From CAIVVT01 sp963757265 (GTDB lineage: Bacteria; Acidobacteriota; Terriglobia; Bryobacterales; Bryobacteraceae), in assembly GCA_963757265.1 (NCBI GenBank), contig CAVWRA010000006.1, forward strand, positions 1,612,001 to 1,676,000: DNA of 64,000 nt. The letters are read 5' to 3'. The position numbers and the translations under genes are program-made. Positions 42,782-51,959 of the stretch are shown one piece after another. The notes beneath the pieces were generated by a model. It ran no database searches. It was not told where the DNA came from and was given only the letters and a program-made list of their open reading frames with translations. Within the stretch, counting starts at the first letter, position 1. Each line of letters starts with the position of its first letter.

Positions 42782-45061
42782 CTAGAAGCGCAGCGTGTTG
42801 ACGCCGGGGTGGAGCGGCGTGGGGCGGCCGTGCCAGACAAATTCGCCGGCGACGGGCGTATCGATGCGGGCGTCGAGATGGCCGCCCTGCAGCTTGTACT
42901 CGACGGCGATGACGCCGCGGGGGTGCGGGATGGAGCCGCGGGCGGAGGTCAGGGCTCCCAGATGCGGCTCGATGAGGACGCGGGCAAAGGCGGGGGCGGC
43001 GGAGTCGATGCCCAGGACGGTGCGGAAGACCTCGATGTTGGGATGGTCGCCCCAGCCGTGGCAGTCGGAGCGGGCCTCGGCCTGGTCCACCTCGGGCCAG
43101 GCGGTGACGTGCAGCGCGAGCAGGTCGCGCCAGCGGGTGAGCATATCGAGATAGCGGTCGCCGAGGCCGGCGCGGACCATGGCGGCGTGAAGGTAATAGC
43201 TGAAATAGATCGTGGTGGGCACGAGGGTCTTGTCGGCGATGGTGCGTTCCATCAGGTCGCGCGCCTCGTCGCCTTCAGAGACGCCGGTGAGGACGGCCAG
43301 GGCCTGGGTGTGCTGCAGGAAGTAAGTATGGGCGGGGTCGCTCGCGAAGTAGCGGCGGGCGGGGTCCCAGTAGAGGCGGCGGATGGAGGCGCGAAGCTGA
43401 TCGGCGGCGCGGCGGTATTCGGCGTCGCCGGTGAGATCGGCGGCCCATTGGAAGGCCTGGAGGAGCTGGAGCTCGTAGTGGCCGAGGGTGTCGGGCTTCC
43501 AAGCCACGTCGGAGTCGAGGAAGTTGTACCAGGGGAGTTTGGTCAACAGGCCGTCGGGGCGCTGCAGGCGCTGGTACCAGCCGAGGACGGCGCGCACGCC
43601 GGGCAGCATGGCGCGGACGAAGGCGGGGTCGTCGACGTAGCGCCAGTAGTCGTGTAGAATGCCGATCCAGATGAGCGAGAAAGTGGGCGTGTATTGATAG
43701 AGGCGCGAGGGGGCGCGGCTGTAGGTGAGGCCGTCGGGGGTGCGGGTGGAGTCGATCAGCTCGATGGCGTTGCGCATGAGGCGGGCGTCGCCGGATTCAT
43801 AGATGGCGACCAGGGACTCGATGCGTGTATCGCCGACGTACTGCATCTGCTCGTAGTAGGCGTCCTGGAAGATCTCATTGGAGGAGAGGCGGTTGGTGTG
43901 CCAGCCGACATCGAGCACCTGGCGAAGCCAGGGCTCGCCGCCCTCAAAGCGGGCCTTGCGCTGGAAGGGATAGGCGGTGAAATAAGAACGGGCGGCGTCG
44001 ACGGAGAGGGGCTGATCGGCGGTGTCGATCTGCAGCTCGATGTAGCGGAAGTCGCGCCACCACAGCGGACGGAAGGCGCGGGCGGCGGAGCCGTCGGCGA
44101 GGAAGAGGTCACTCAGGCCGCGCATGTCCTTGCCCGCGACCTGATCGCGGTCGCCCTTGCGGCCGGAGTTGGGCTCCCAGAGCGACTCGGCGTAGGTGAC
44201 GTTGACGCGGGCGCCGGTGCCGCCGGTGAAGATGAACTCGGGGTAGGCGGTGGTGATGCGACCCTGGTCGAGGAGGATGCGGCGGTGGGAATGGGCGGGA
44301 ACGGAGACGGGCTGGAAGGAACGGAACTCCTGGGGCGTGTATTCCATGAAAGGTATCGGGCGCGGAACGAGGGTGCGGCGGTCGTGGCAGTCGGAGGGGA
44401 CTTCGTCCTTGGTCCAGTAGAGCGAGCAGCCGAAGTCGTGGACCTCGGGCGCGTTCCAGGACGAGTCGTCGAAGGCGGGCTGCTCCCAACCCCAGGGATA
44501 CAGGGCCGCGTTGACCTGCTCGCCGGGCGGGGCGACGTAGTACTGATAACGGATGGCGGCGCCGCTGACGGGGAGCACCTGGTAGGCGGCATCCTGAACG
44601 GCGCGCCAGGATTTGCCGGTGTTCACGAGATCGGCGGCCGGACCATCGCCCTGGAGCAGGAAGCCGGTGGTGTCGGTGTTTTGCGACAGGCCGGCGAACT
44701 GGCCGTAATTCCAGACCACGGCGGCGAGCGTGTTGCGGCCGGGGACGAGAAGGGGAGCGATGTCGATGGTCTCGTAGCGCCAATGCATGAGGTCGCCGTA
44801 GGCCGGGCCCCAGACGGCGCGCTTTCCGTTGACGAACAGGATATAGCGGTTGTCGGCGGTGACGTGGATGGGAAAGACGGCGGGCACGGCGGAGAGATCG
44901 AAGCTGCGGCGGAAATGGTAGACGCCATAGCCCACGGACGAAGCGCCGGGAACGGAGATCCAGCGGGCGGACCAGGTCCGAACTTCGTTCGAAGCAGGGG
45001 CCGGAGCTGAGGCTGAAGCGAGGGCGGTGACGACGAGGGCAAGCGGTAAGAGGCGCGGCAT
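42782..45061 (-). CDS. Exported GH78-type alpha-L-rhamnosidase
   Basis: This 759-residue protein has a signal peptide (MPRLLPLALVVTALASASA). The N-terminal beta domains (RWISVPG, YHFRRSFDLS, NRYILFVNGKRAVWGPAYGD) match rhamnosidase N-domains. The (alpha/alpha)6 barrel starts near residue 370, with NEIFQDAYYEQMQYVGDTRI at the site where GH78 enzymes have their DCPQRDE-type acid motif. HGWGDHPN and a C-terminal beta domain (PHPRGVIAVEYKLQGG) follow. The acid motif is altered relative to classic GH78, so the substrate may differ from simple alpha-L-rhamnosides. It is divergent from the SorC-type regulator 305 bases away, a likely target. Confidence 0.87.
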   Translation of the reverse strand: MPRLLPLALVVTALASASAPAPASNEVRTWSARWISVPGASSVGYGVYHFRRSFDLSAVPAVFPIHVTADNRYILFVNGKRAVWGPAYGDLMHWRYETIDIAPLLVPGRNTLAAVVWNYGQFAGLSQNTDTTGFLLQGDGPAADLVNTGKSWRAVQDAAYQVLPVSGAAIRYQYYVAPPGEQVNAALYPWGWEQPAFDDSSWNAPEVHDFGCSLYWTKDEVPSDCHDRRTLVPRPIPFMEYTPQEFRSFQPVSVPAHSHRRILLDQGRITTAYPEFIFTGGTGARVNVTYAESLWEPNSGRKGDRDQVAGKDMRGLSDLFLADGSAARAFRPLWWRDFRYIELQIDTADQPLSVDAARSYFTAYPFQRKARFEGGEPWLRQVLDVGWHTNRLSSNEIFQDAYYEQMQYVGDTRIESLVAIYESGDARLMRNAIELIDSTRTPDGLTYSRAPSRLYQYTPTFSLIWIGILHDYWRYVDDPAFVRAMLPGVRAVLGWYQRLQRPDGLLTKLPWYNFLDSDVAWKPDTLGHYELQLLQAFQWAADLTGDAEYRRAADQLRASIRRLYWDPARRYFASDPAHTYFLQHTQALAVLTGVSEGDEARDLMERTIADKTLVPTTIYFSYYLHAAMVRAGLGDRYLDMLTRWRDLLALHVTAWPEVDQAEARSDCHGWGDHPNIEVFRTVLGIDSAAPAFARVLIEPHLGALTSARGSIPHPRGVIAVEYKLQGGHLDARIDTPVAGEFVWHGRPTPLHPGVNTLRF

Positions 45062-45366
45062 GGCGTCCAATCTATCAACACGCGAGTTCCTTTTGGAATC
45101 CCGGGGGACGCGAATTCTCAACCGCGGTGCGTGGCGCGGGCTGAATGAGGGGCAGGTTCAGCCACCCTGGCGGCGGTGGAATGGGGCGCGCGAGGGCGTG
45201 CGGCCGCAAGTTGAGAGTCCGGACGAGCGGGCAGGGAGATCAGTGAGCACTGGGGCTTAGCTGAGCAAAAACTCCACGCATTCCAACGCCGCGGCGAAAT
45301 TCGCCTTGACAAGAACTCGAATCGTGATACAAGTGAGATTGCGTTCAAATCTGAGCAGATGCTCGA
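45062..45366. other. Divergent regulatory region between rhamnosidase and SorC regulator
   Basis: These 305 bases contain no gene. The right end carries a candidate promoter for the regulator and three related CGAAT/CAAAT half-sites (near 45318, 45346 and 45364) that could be operator elements. Confidence 0.5.
45306..45333 (+). promoter_or_regulatory. Candidate sigma70 promoter of the SorC-family gene
   Basis: TTGACA at 45306-45311 matches the -35 consensus exactly. TACAAG at 45328-45333 is a weak -10 after a 16-base spacer. The start codon follows 33 bases later, overlapping the CGAAT-type half-sites, consistent with autoregulation. Confidence 0.4.
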
Positions 45367-46347
45367 ATGTTAAGATCTCTTGACCACCAAAGACTGCTGG
45401 TGAAAACGGCCCGGCTGTATTACGAGAACGGCCTCAACCAGAACGAGATTGGGGAACGGCTCGGTCTTTCGCGGCAGAAAGTCCAGAGAATTTTACGGGA
45501 AGCGCACGACCTGGCGGTGGTGCAGATCACGGTCAAACCACTTATCGGGGTTTTCTCGGACCTGGAGCGCGGGCTGGAGGAACGGTTCGGACTGGCCGAG
45601 GCGATCGTGGTCGAAACCACGACCAGCGGCCACCCCGAATCCCAGGCCACGATCGCGCGGGAGGTGGGAGCCGGCGCCGCCGAGTTCCTGATCCGCGTGA
45701 TCCGGCCGCATGACAAGATCGTCGTCAGCGTCGGGAATTCGCTGCTGGGGATGATCAACGCGATGCCGCATGCCCCGCACCTGGACGCCACCGATTTGAG
45801 AGTGATTCAGGGTTTAGGAGGATTGGGGAATCCGACCCACGATTCCTACGCCACGCAACTGACAACGCGTCTGGCGCAGATGCTGAAGGCCGAAGCGGTG
45901 CTGCTCGGGGCGCCCGCCGTGGCGGGCACGCGGGAAGCCCGGGATTCGTTTTTGGGGGATCCGCACATAGCGCGGACCCTGGAACTGGCGCGCAAGGCGG
46001 ACATGATTTTCGTGGGGATTGGAGCGGCCCGCTCCAATTCCGTCGTGGTGCAGGAATTCTGGAAGGTCATCCATCCCTCCGCGGTTGACGAATTACACGC
46101 GCGCGGCGCGGCGGGATCGCTGAATCTGCATTATTTCGACGCCAGCGGAAAGGCGTTCGACTCGGAGTTCGACGAGCTGATCATCGGGCTGTCTCTGAAT
46201 GAGATCAAGAGGATCCGGCGCGTCGTGGGCGTAGCCGGCGGCGTTAGCAAGCGCGAGGCGATCCGAGCGGCTCTGCTGGGGAAACTGGTCAACGTGCTGG
46301 TCACCGATCACCTCACCGCGCAGTATCTGCTGAAGCCCCAAAACTAG
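45367..46347 (+). CDS. SorC/DeoR-family sugar-binding transcriptional regulator
   Basis: This 326-residue regulator has an N-terminal helix-turn-helix at about 13-45 (ARLYYENGLNQNEIGERLGL, SRQKVQRILREA). The SorC-type sugar-phosphate-binding domain follows: VVSVGNSLLGMINAM, IQGLGGLGNP, LGAPAVAGTREARDSF, MIFVGIGAARSNS and VVGVAGGVSKREAIRAALLGKLVNVLVTD. Ligands of this family are phosphorylated sugars. It sits between a rhamnosidase and a TonB receptor and probably controls one or both. Confidence 0.94.
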   Translation: MLRSLDHQRLLVKTARLYYENGLNQNEIGERLGLSRQKVQRILREAHDLAVVQITVKPLIGVFSDLERGLEERFGLAEAIVVETTTSGHPESQATIAREVGAGAAEFLIRVIRPHDKIVVSVGNSLLGMINAMPHAPHLDATDLRVIQGLGGLGNPTHDSYATQLTTRLAQMLKAEAVLLGAPAVAGTREARDSFLGDPHIARTLELARKADMIFVGIGAARSNSVVVQEFWKVIHPSAVDELHARGAAGSLNLHYFDASGKAFDSEFDELIIGLSLNEIKRIRRVVGVAGGVSKREAIRAALLGKLVNVLVTDHLTAQYLLKPQN

Positions 46348-46559
46348 GGGAGATCGCGCCCGCGATTACTCGGAGCTGAGGTTAAGAGTTACTCATTTTT
46401 TAGGGCGTTCAAGAACGAATTTTGAGCAATTGCCCGGTTCCAAGAAACCGCTTGACTTCAGGCTGTAGGAGCAATAGGCTATCTACGACTAGAGCATGTG
46501 AGAGCTTTAGAGGATAGGTGTGCACCTTGAGAGGGTGCCGACCACGAAAGGAGTTCTGA

Positions 46560-49500
46560 GTGCGCAGGTTAGTCACGCTACTATTTCTTATCGTATTGAT
46601 TGGCAGCTTCGCCACAATACTGGGGCAGTCAACAACAGGTACTTTTGCCGGAACGGTTTCGGACGCCACTGGCGGGCGAATCGCCCAGGCGGACGTTACG
46701 GCGCTGAATATCGATACCGGTCAGAAGTTCAAGGCAGTCACATCAGGCACCGGCGATTTCATCATCGTTCAGGTGCCGCCGGGCAATTATGAGGTCGACG
46801 TCGCGGTCAAGGGGTTCAAATCCTTGTCGCGCAAGGGCCTCGTCCTGGAGGTGGCCGGCAAGGTCACTTTGGATCTGGCGTTGGAGGTGGGCTCAATCAG
46901 CGAAAGCGTCTCGGTCACGGGCGAAGCCCCGCTGCTGCGCACGCAGGATGCGCAGATGGGCGAAGTCATCAACGGGCTGGCGGTCGACAACCTACCGCAG
47001 CTCGATCGCGATCCGCTCAATATGCTGCGCCTGACGGGTGACATCTCCGGGACCGCCAATGCGAATAACCCCGTGGGCGGGCCGGGCAGCGACGTTCGTA
47101 TCAACGGCGGCCGCATGCAGGGCATGGACGTGCTGGTCGACGGCAACTCGGTGGATGGGGGCAAGTTCCATGCGGTATACGCCGCAGGCACGCCCACGAT
47201 GGAGCAGGTGGACGAGTTCAAGGTGATCACCAACGGCATCCCGGCCGAGTACGGCCGTGTTTCCGGCGGGCTCGTCACTATGGCCACGAGGGGCGGCACG
47301 AACGGGTTGCACGGGCAGGGATTCGAGTATTTCAAGAATCAGCTGTTCGACGCCAACACCTGGGAGGCGAACAACGAAACGCCCTACGTGGCGGGCCAGA
47401 AGGCCCCGCGGACGGGGTTCCACAATAACGATTACGGCGGGGCCATCGGCGGGCCGGTGATTATACCGAAACTTTACAATGGGAAGAACAAGACGTTCTT
47501 CTATTTCAACTTTGACGGAGTCAAGCTGCGCACGGCCGGGAATCCGGTAGAAACCATGTCGCCGTCGGCGAACGATCGCGTCGGCAACCTGACGGGGCTG
47601 CAGACCTTTGGGACCGGTCCGACGATGTACGATCCGATCGGCGACACTACGGTTAACTCAAGCGGCATCCTGCTGAAAGCTACGCTGTTCCCCGACAACG
47701 GTCAGGTGATCCCGGCGGCGCGGATCAACCAGCTGGCCACGCTGATCGACAACTATGCGCCCCTGCCGAACAACCCCTCCGAACCGGGCAATACCCAGAC
47801 GGACGCGTGGCTCGGGAAAAAGTCCTCTCTTACGAACGAAAATCGTTGGGATGTCCGGATGGACCACAACCTGACCGACAATCAGCGCCTCACTCTGCGC
47901 TATTACAACGATTCCTACGATCAGGCGAATTCAGAGTATTACGACATAATCAGTCCGGGCAACAACCAGATCAGGTCGAGAGGCTTCACTGCATCGCTGG
48001 GTTGGACCTGGACAATGAACCCCACCACGATTATGGAAGCGCACGCCTCGGTGATGCACAATCCCAATCGCAGCTCATATGCCTTCCCGACGGGTAGCGC
48101 TGAGAATATTCCGCTCGACCCGATCTACGCGCAGCTGACTCAGGGCACCCCGTTGGGAACTGACTGGCGCGTGTGGTCGTCGGATGCGCAAGGCTGGAGT
48201 GATCCCATCGGCAACCAGCAGGCCCAGGATGTCCAGAGTCTGGACACCCAAACCACTTACGATTTCGTCTCCTCGGTGACGAAAATCTGGGGGCGGCACA
48301 CGTTCAAGATGGGCGTCGATGTCAGAAAAATGTTCGATAATCACTGGGAAATGCTCTACGACGACCAGATGTATCAGGGCTGGGCCACCGACCCGACCGA
48401 CGACAACCGCGATGGCTGCACCGTCTTTTGCGCTCCCGGCTGGGCGGCGAATTCGTGGGGCGACTGGCTGCTGGGCATACCGAACGGCGGCGCTCAGAAT
48501 TCGCTGCTGAATTTGACCAACGGGCAGGACTACTACGCCTCCTACATCCAGGACGACTTCAAGGTGAGCAAGAAGCTGACCCTGAACCTCGGCCTGCGCT
48601 GGGACATGGAGTCGCCCATCAGCGACCGCTACAACGACAGCTACGCCTGGAACCCGAACGCTCCGAGCCCATGGACCATCCCGGCCGGCTATAGCTGGAC
48701 GGGGTCGCTGCAAGCGGCGGGCCTGTCGGCGGCGCAGATCGCAACGATTCCGACTCCCAGCTGGGTAACGGCTGGGGCAATGCCCAACGGCGCGGCGTGT
48801 TACGTCGAGACGCCGGCATGTCCCGGCCGCACCGCTATCAAGTACCATCCCTGGCAGTTCGCTCCGCGCCTGGGCGGGGCATACGCGCTCAACAACAAGA
48901 CCGTGATCCGGGCCTCCTGGGGCATGATGTATCTCACCGCCACGGGCGACTACTGGGACGATTGGGTTGAGGACGTGGGCGCCGCGGCGATGCCGGGTGT
49001 TCCGGACCGTCTCAATGGCGCCATCAACGGGCCGATGATCGCGACCGACCAGCACGCTTTCCTGCCCGGCGAGTACACCGCCTTCACTAAGACCAATACC
49101 GGGCTAAACTACACGCTCGGCAGTCAGTACGAGCAGGCAGGCACGAACATCAATTCGCATCCTCCGCTGGAGCAGAACTGGAACATCACCGTTCAGCGGC
49201 AACTGCCGGGGAACATTCTGCTGGAGGTCGGCTACAACGGCAACCACAGCGGCGACCTGCTGGCGGCGTTCTATAATTCGCCTTACCCGATGGCCGCTCT
49301 GACCGGAAGCACGGCGCTCGACACTTTGTTCAAGACCCAGGTCGCCAACCCGTTGGCGGGCGAGATCCATAACACCGCCCCCAATGTTACGACGGGGCCG
49401 ACAGTGCCGATCGGCGATCTGGAACTCCCCAACCCGGCCTACGGCGGCCTGGTTACGTACGGTAACAACATCGCCAAGGCCAACTATAACGCCGGCACCG

Positions 49501-50348
49501 TGAAATTGCAGAAGCGGCTGTCCCAAGGCGTTACGTTCCTGTTCACCTACACCTACAGCAGGTCGCTCGACGATATCGGCACCGTGGCCGGCGGCGGCCT
49601 GGGCGGCGTCACGGCGGGCTCCAAACAATACCAGTCCTTCCAGACCATCAACGATCTGTATGGCCTCAGCCCGGAGGATATGACGCACCGGATTACCTTC
49701 TACCACGACTATCAGTTCCCATTCGGCCGAGGCCGTAAGTTCCTCGGCAGGCCGAACGGCGCGGGCGGCAAGATCCTCGACGGAATCGTCGGCGGTTGGG
49801 AATATGCGGGCATCTACATTTTCCACACCGGCGTGCCGGTAATATTCGGGGAGGACCTCTCCGACCCGGCGGCTTCCGGCGACGGTGTCCCAGGCGGCAA
49901 CAACGGTGCTGGAGGCCTTTGGGCCCACATCTCAAACCTGGCGAATCTCGAAGCCTCCAACTACAACGGCAACCCCAACTCGCTATTGACGGCGACGAAC
50001 CACACCAACATCGGCAGCTGGGGCAACCTCGCCGGCGCGCCGGTCCGGCTGTTTAACGAATCTCTGTTCACGCAGCCGGAGCCGCTGACTCCGGGCAATG
50101 TCCCGAATATTTATGGGAACATTCGCGAACCACACTCGACCAGCTACGACGCTTCATTGATGAAGAACTTCTCCATCGCCCGGGAAGGCAAGGTCTACTT
50201 GCAGCTCCGGGTCGAGGCGCAGAACGTGTTCAATATCCGCGGATTGGGCAATTACGATGCTACGATTGGCGACGCGGGCTTCGGTCTGATTACGTCTTCG
50301 GGGCAAGACCCGAGACAGATGCAGATCTCGGGCAGGCTCTTCTTCTAA
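46560..50348 (+). CDS. Oar-like TonB-dependent receptor with CarboxypepD_reg domain
   Basis: This 1262-residue outer-membrane protein uses GTG at 46560, with AAAGGAG about 7 bases upstream. A signal peptide (LVTLLFLIVLIGSFATILGQ) is followed by a carboxypeptidase-regulatory-like domain (TFAGTVSDATGGRIAQADV, about 25-110), a plug domain (about 120-250: DNLPQLDRDPLNMLRLTGD, INGGRMQGMDVLVDG, EYGRVSGGLVTMATRGGTN) and a large beta barrel ending ISGRLFF with the terminal Phe expected for BAM insertion. Acidobacteria carry many such receptors, presumed to import glycans. Context points to a plant or microbial saccharide, but no SusD partner is present. Confidence 0.95.
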   Translation: MRRLVTLLFLIVLIGSFATILGQSTTGTFAGTVSDATGGRIAQADVTALNIDTGQKFKAVTSGTGDFIIVQVPPGNYEVDVAVKGFKSLSRKGLVLEVAGKVTLDLALEVGSISESVSVTGEAPLLRTQDAQMGEVINGLAVDNLPQLDRDPLNMLRLTGDISGTANANNPVGGPGSDVRINGGRMQGMDVLVDGNSVDGGKFHAVYAAGTPTMEQVDEFKVITNGIPAEYGRVSGGLVTMATRGGTNGLHGQGFEYFKNQLFDANTWEANNETPYVAGQKAPRTGFHNNDYGGAIGGPVIIPKLYNGKNKTFFYFNFDGVKLRTAGNPVETMSPSANDRVGNLTGLQTFGTGPTMYDPIGDTTVNSSGILLKATLFPDNGQVIPAARINQLATLIDNYAPLPNNPSEPGNTQTDAWLGKKSSLTNENRWDVRMDHNLTDNQRLTLRYYNDSYDQANSEYYDIISPGNNQIRSRGFTASLGWTWTMNPTTIMEAHASVMHNPNRSSYAFPTGSAENIPLDPIYAQLTQGTPLGTDWRVWSSDAQGWSDPIGNQQAQDVQSLDTQTTYDFVSSVTKIWGRHTFKMGVDVRKMFDNHWEMLYDDQMYQGWATDPTDDNRDGCTVFCAPGWAANSWGDWLLGIPNGGAQNSLLNLTNGQDYYASYIQDDFKVSKKLTLNLGLRWDMESPISDRYNDSYAWNPNAPSPWTIPAGYSWTGSLQAAGLSAAQIATIPTPSWVTAGAMPNGAACYVETPACPGRTAIKYHPWQFAPRLGGAYALNNKTVIRASWGMMYLTATGDYWDDWVEDVGAAAMPGVPDRLNGAINGPMIATDQHAFLPGEYTAFTKTNTGLNYTLGSQYEQAGTNINSHPPLEQNWNITVQRQLPGNILLEVGYNGNHSGDLLAAFYNSPYPMAALTGSTALDTLFKTQVANPLAGEIHNTAPNVTTGPTVPIGDLELPNPAYGGLVTYGNNIAKANYNAGTVKLQKRLSQGVTFLFTYTYSRSLDDIGTVAGGGLGGVTAGSKQYQSFQTINDLYGLSPEDMTHRITFYHDYQFPFGRGRKFLGRPNGAGGKILDGIVGGWEYAGIYIFHTGVPVIFGEDLSDPAASGDGVPGGNNGAGGLWAHISNLANLEASNYNGNPNSLLTATNHTNIGSWGNLAGAPVRLFNESLFTQPEPLTPGNVPNIYGNIREPHSTSYDASLMKNFSIAREGKVYLQLRVEAQNVFNIRGLGNYDATIGDAGFGLITSSGQDPRQMQISGRLFF

Positions 50349-50375
50349 GAGCATTTCCACCAACGCGACGAAAAG

Positions 50376-50401
50376 GGGGGAGCGGCCCGCGCCGCTCCCC
50401 C
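50376..50401 (+). terminator. Strong hairpin after the TonB receptor gene
   Basis: GGGGGAGCGGC (50376-50386) and GCCGCTCCCCC (50391-50401) form a perfect 11-bp stem with a 4-base loop. The downstream T-run is interrupted (TTCCCTTTT), so termination may be partial. Confidence 0.65.
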
Positions 50402-50465
50402 TTCCCTTTTGAGCCGTTCCCTCCCCAATCTCCTCTCCGTGCGCAGTGTAAACTCAACTCAGCGG

Positions 50466-51923
50466 ATGTCCATGCGCGTGTTTGCTGTGCTGTTGTTCCT
50501 TGCGGCCTCCACTTGTGCGGCGCAAGGCACGCCGGCCGCATCGCGTACCGACCCGCAGCGCAGCTTCGCCGCGGCGGAGGAGTTGATGAAGGCCGGCAAG
50601 GTGGCCGAAGCGGCTCGGGCGTTCGCGCAAATCACCCGCCTGCGCCCGGGGTTCGCCGAAGCGTATTTCGCCCTCGGCGTCGCCGACGTCCAACTGGGCA
50701 AACCCGCGGAGGCGGCCACGGCGCTGCGCTCTTACCTGAAGCTGGAGCCGGATTCTCCGGATGGGCACGCGGTTCTGGGCATCCTGTTATTCAACGACGG
50801 GCGCCTGGCCGAGGCCCGGCCGGAACTCATCGAAGCGCTGCGGCTGGATGGCACGCAGATCGAAGCGCTCAAGACTCTGGGGCGAATCTACAACCTCGAG
50901 GGCGAGCCCGCCAAGGCCATCGCGCTTTTGCGCCCGCTGGCGGCATCGCGCGCGGTTGACGATGAAACCCGCACGATTCTGGCCAGCGCGCTGCTGAGCG
51001 GCGGCGACGCGGCGGCCGCGGACAAGCTTCTGGACGAGATTCTGGCCGCCAACCCGCACAGCCCGCTGCAGACGTACGTCCTTGCCGCCAGGGCGGCCAG
51101 TGAAAATCACGAACTTCCGAAGGCGTTTGATATCTGCGCGCGCGGGACGAAAGTCTATCCGAATTCAGAACGGCTGGACGCACTGGCCGTTTCGTTTCCC
51201 GAGGCGGCGCTGATCGAGCATACGTCCCAGCGTATTGAGCGGCTCAAGACCCATCTGAGAGACGTGGACGAGATGATCGCCGTGGGCAGGATTATCGTAG
51301 CCGCGGACAAGGGCAAGCGCAAATCGTCTCTGGAACTGGCCCGGGCGCTGCTGGCGCGTGCGGCCGAACTCGAACCCGAAAATGCCTCCGCCTGGTATTT
51401 CTACGGGCGTTGTCTGGCGGCCCAGCTGAAGGCGGAAGAGTCCGACACTGCGTACAGGAAGGCGTTGGCGTGCGTCCGCGACGACGAATTGCGGGTGCTG
51501 ATCCTGGGCCAGATTGGTTACACCGAGACGCATTTTGGCCACTTCGACGCCGCCGACGCAGCTTTCCGGCAATCTCTGGAGCTCAATCGGAAGTTGGAGC
51601 ACCATATCCCCGAAAGCGCTTTCCTGTACTACCAGTTCCTGGTGCTGCGGGAGCGCGACGACGAGCGGCACGCTCTACTGGACGAGATCCTGCGCTGGGA
51701 GCCGCTGTTCCCGCCCGCGCTGCTGGAGCGAGCCAAGGACTATGTGGCCCGGGAGCAGCCCCAGAAGGGACTCGAGGACGCCAGCCTGGTGGCGCGGAAT
51801 GCGGAGGATCCCGAGCTGCAGCGTTCGGCTCATTTTCTATTGGTGAAGATATACGGGATGCTGGGACGCAGCGCGGAAGCGCAGGCCCATGCGGATTGGA
51901 TCAAGGCCCACCACGCGCTGTAA
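50466..51923 (+). CDS. Exported TPR-repeat protein
   Basis: This 485-residue protein from ATG 50466 (or 50472) has a signal peptide (MRVFAVLLFLAASTCAAQ). At least ten tetratricopeptide units are visible, e.g. AEELMKAGKVAEAARAFAQI, FALGVADVQLGKPAEAATAL, LGILLFNDGRLAEARPELIE, LGRIYNLEGEPAKAIALLRP and WYFYGRCLAAQLKAEESDTA. No enzyme domain is visible. Secreted TPR proteins beside TonB receptors are common in this phylum and may act as assembly or binding scaffolds. It converges on the GT39-like gene with 36 bases between. Confidence 0.9.
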   Translation: MSMRVFAVLLFLAASTCAAQGTPAASRTDPQRSFAAAEELMKAGKVAEAARAFAQITRLRPGFAEAYFALGVADVQLGKPAEAATALRSYLKLEPDSPDGHAVLGILLFNDGRLAEARPELIEALRLDGTQIEALKTLGRIYNLEGEPAKAIALLRPLAASRAVDDETRTILASALLSGGDAAAADKLLDEILAANPHSPLQTYVLAARAASENHELPKAFDICARGTKVYPNSERLDALAVSFPEAALIEHTSQRIERLKTHLRDVDEMIAVGRIIVAADKGKRKSSLELARALLARAAELEPENASAWYFYGRCLAAQLKAEESDTAYRKALACVRDDELRVLILGQIGYTETHFGHFDAADAAFRQSLELNRKLEHHIPESAFLYYQFLVLRERDDERHALLDEILRWEPLFPPALLERAKDYVAREQPQKGLEDASLVARNAEDPELQRSAHFLLVKIYGMLGRSAEAQAHADWIKAHHAL

Positions 51924-51959
51924 CCAGGAATCTTCCGCTAATGGCGGACCAGCGCGCGA

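Noticed and set aside
43694..45010. 438-codon Gly/Val/Ala-rich plus-strand frame opposite the GH78 gene
   Set aside because: It resembles a repetitive protein at first sight, but this is an artefact of the reverse frame of the rhamnosidase.
46452..46480. Promoter TTGACT-17-TAGGCT upstream of the TonB receptor
   Set aside because: The -35 is acceptable but the -10 is poor, so it is not listed as a feature.
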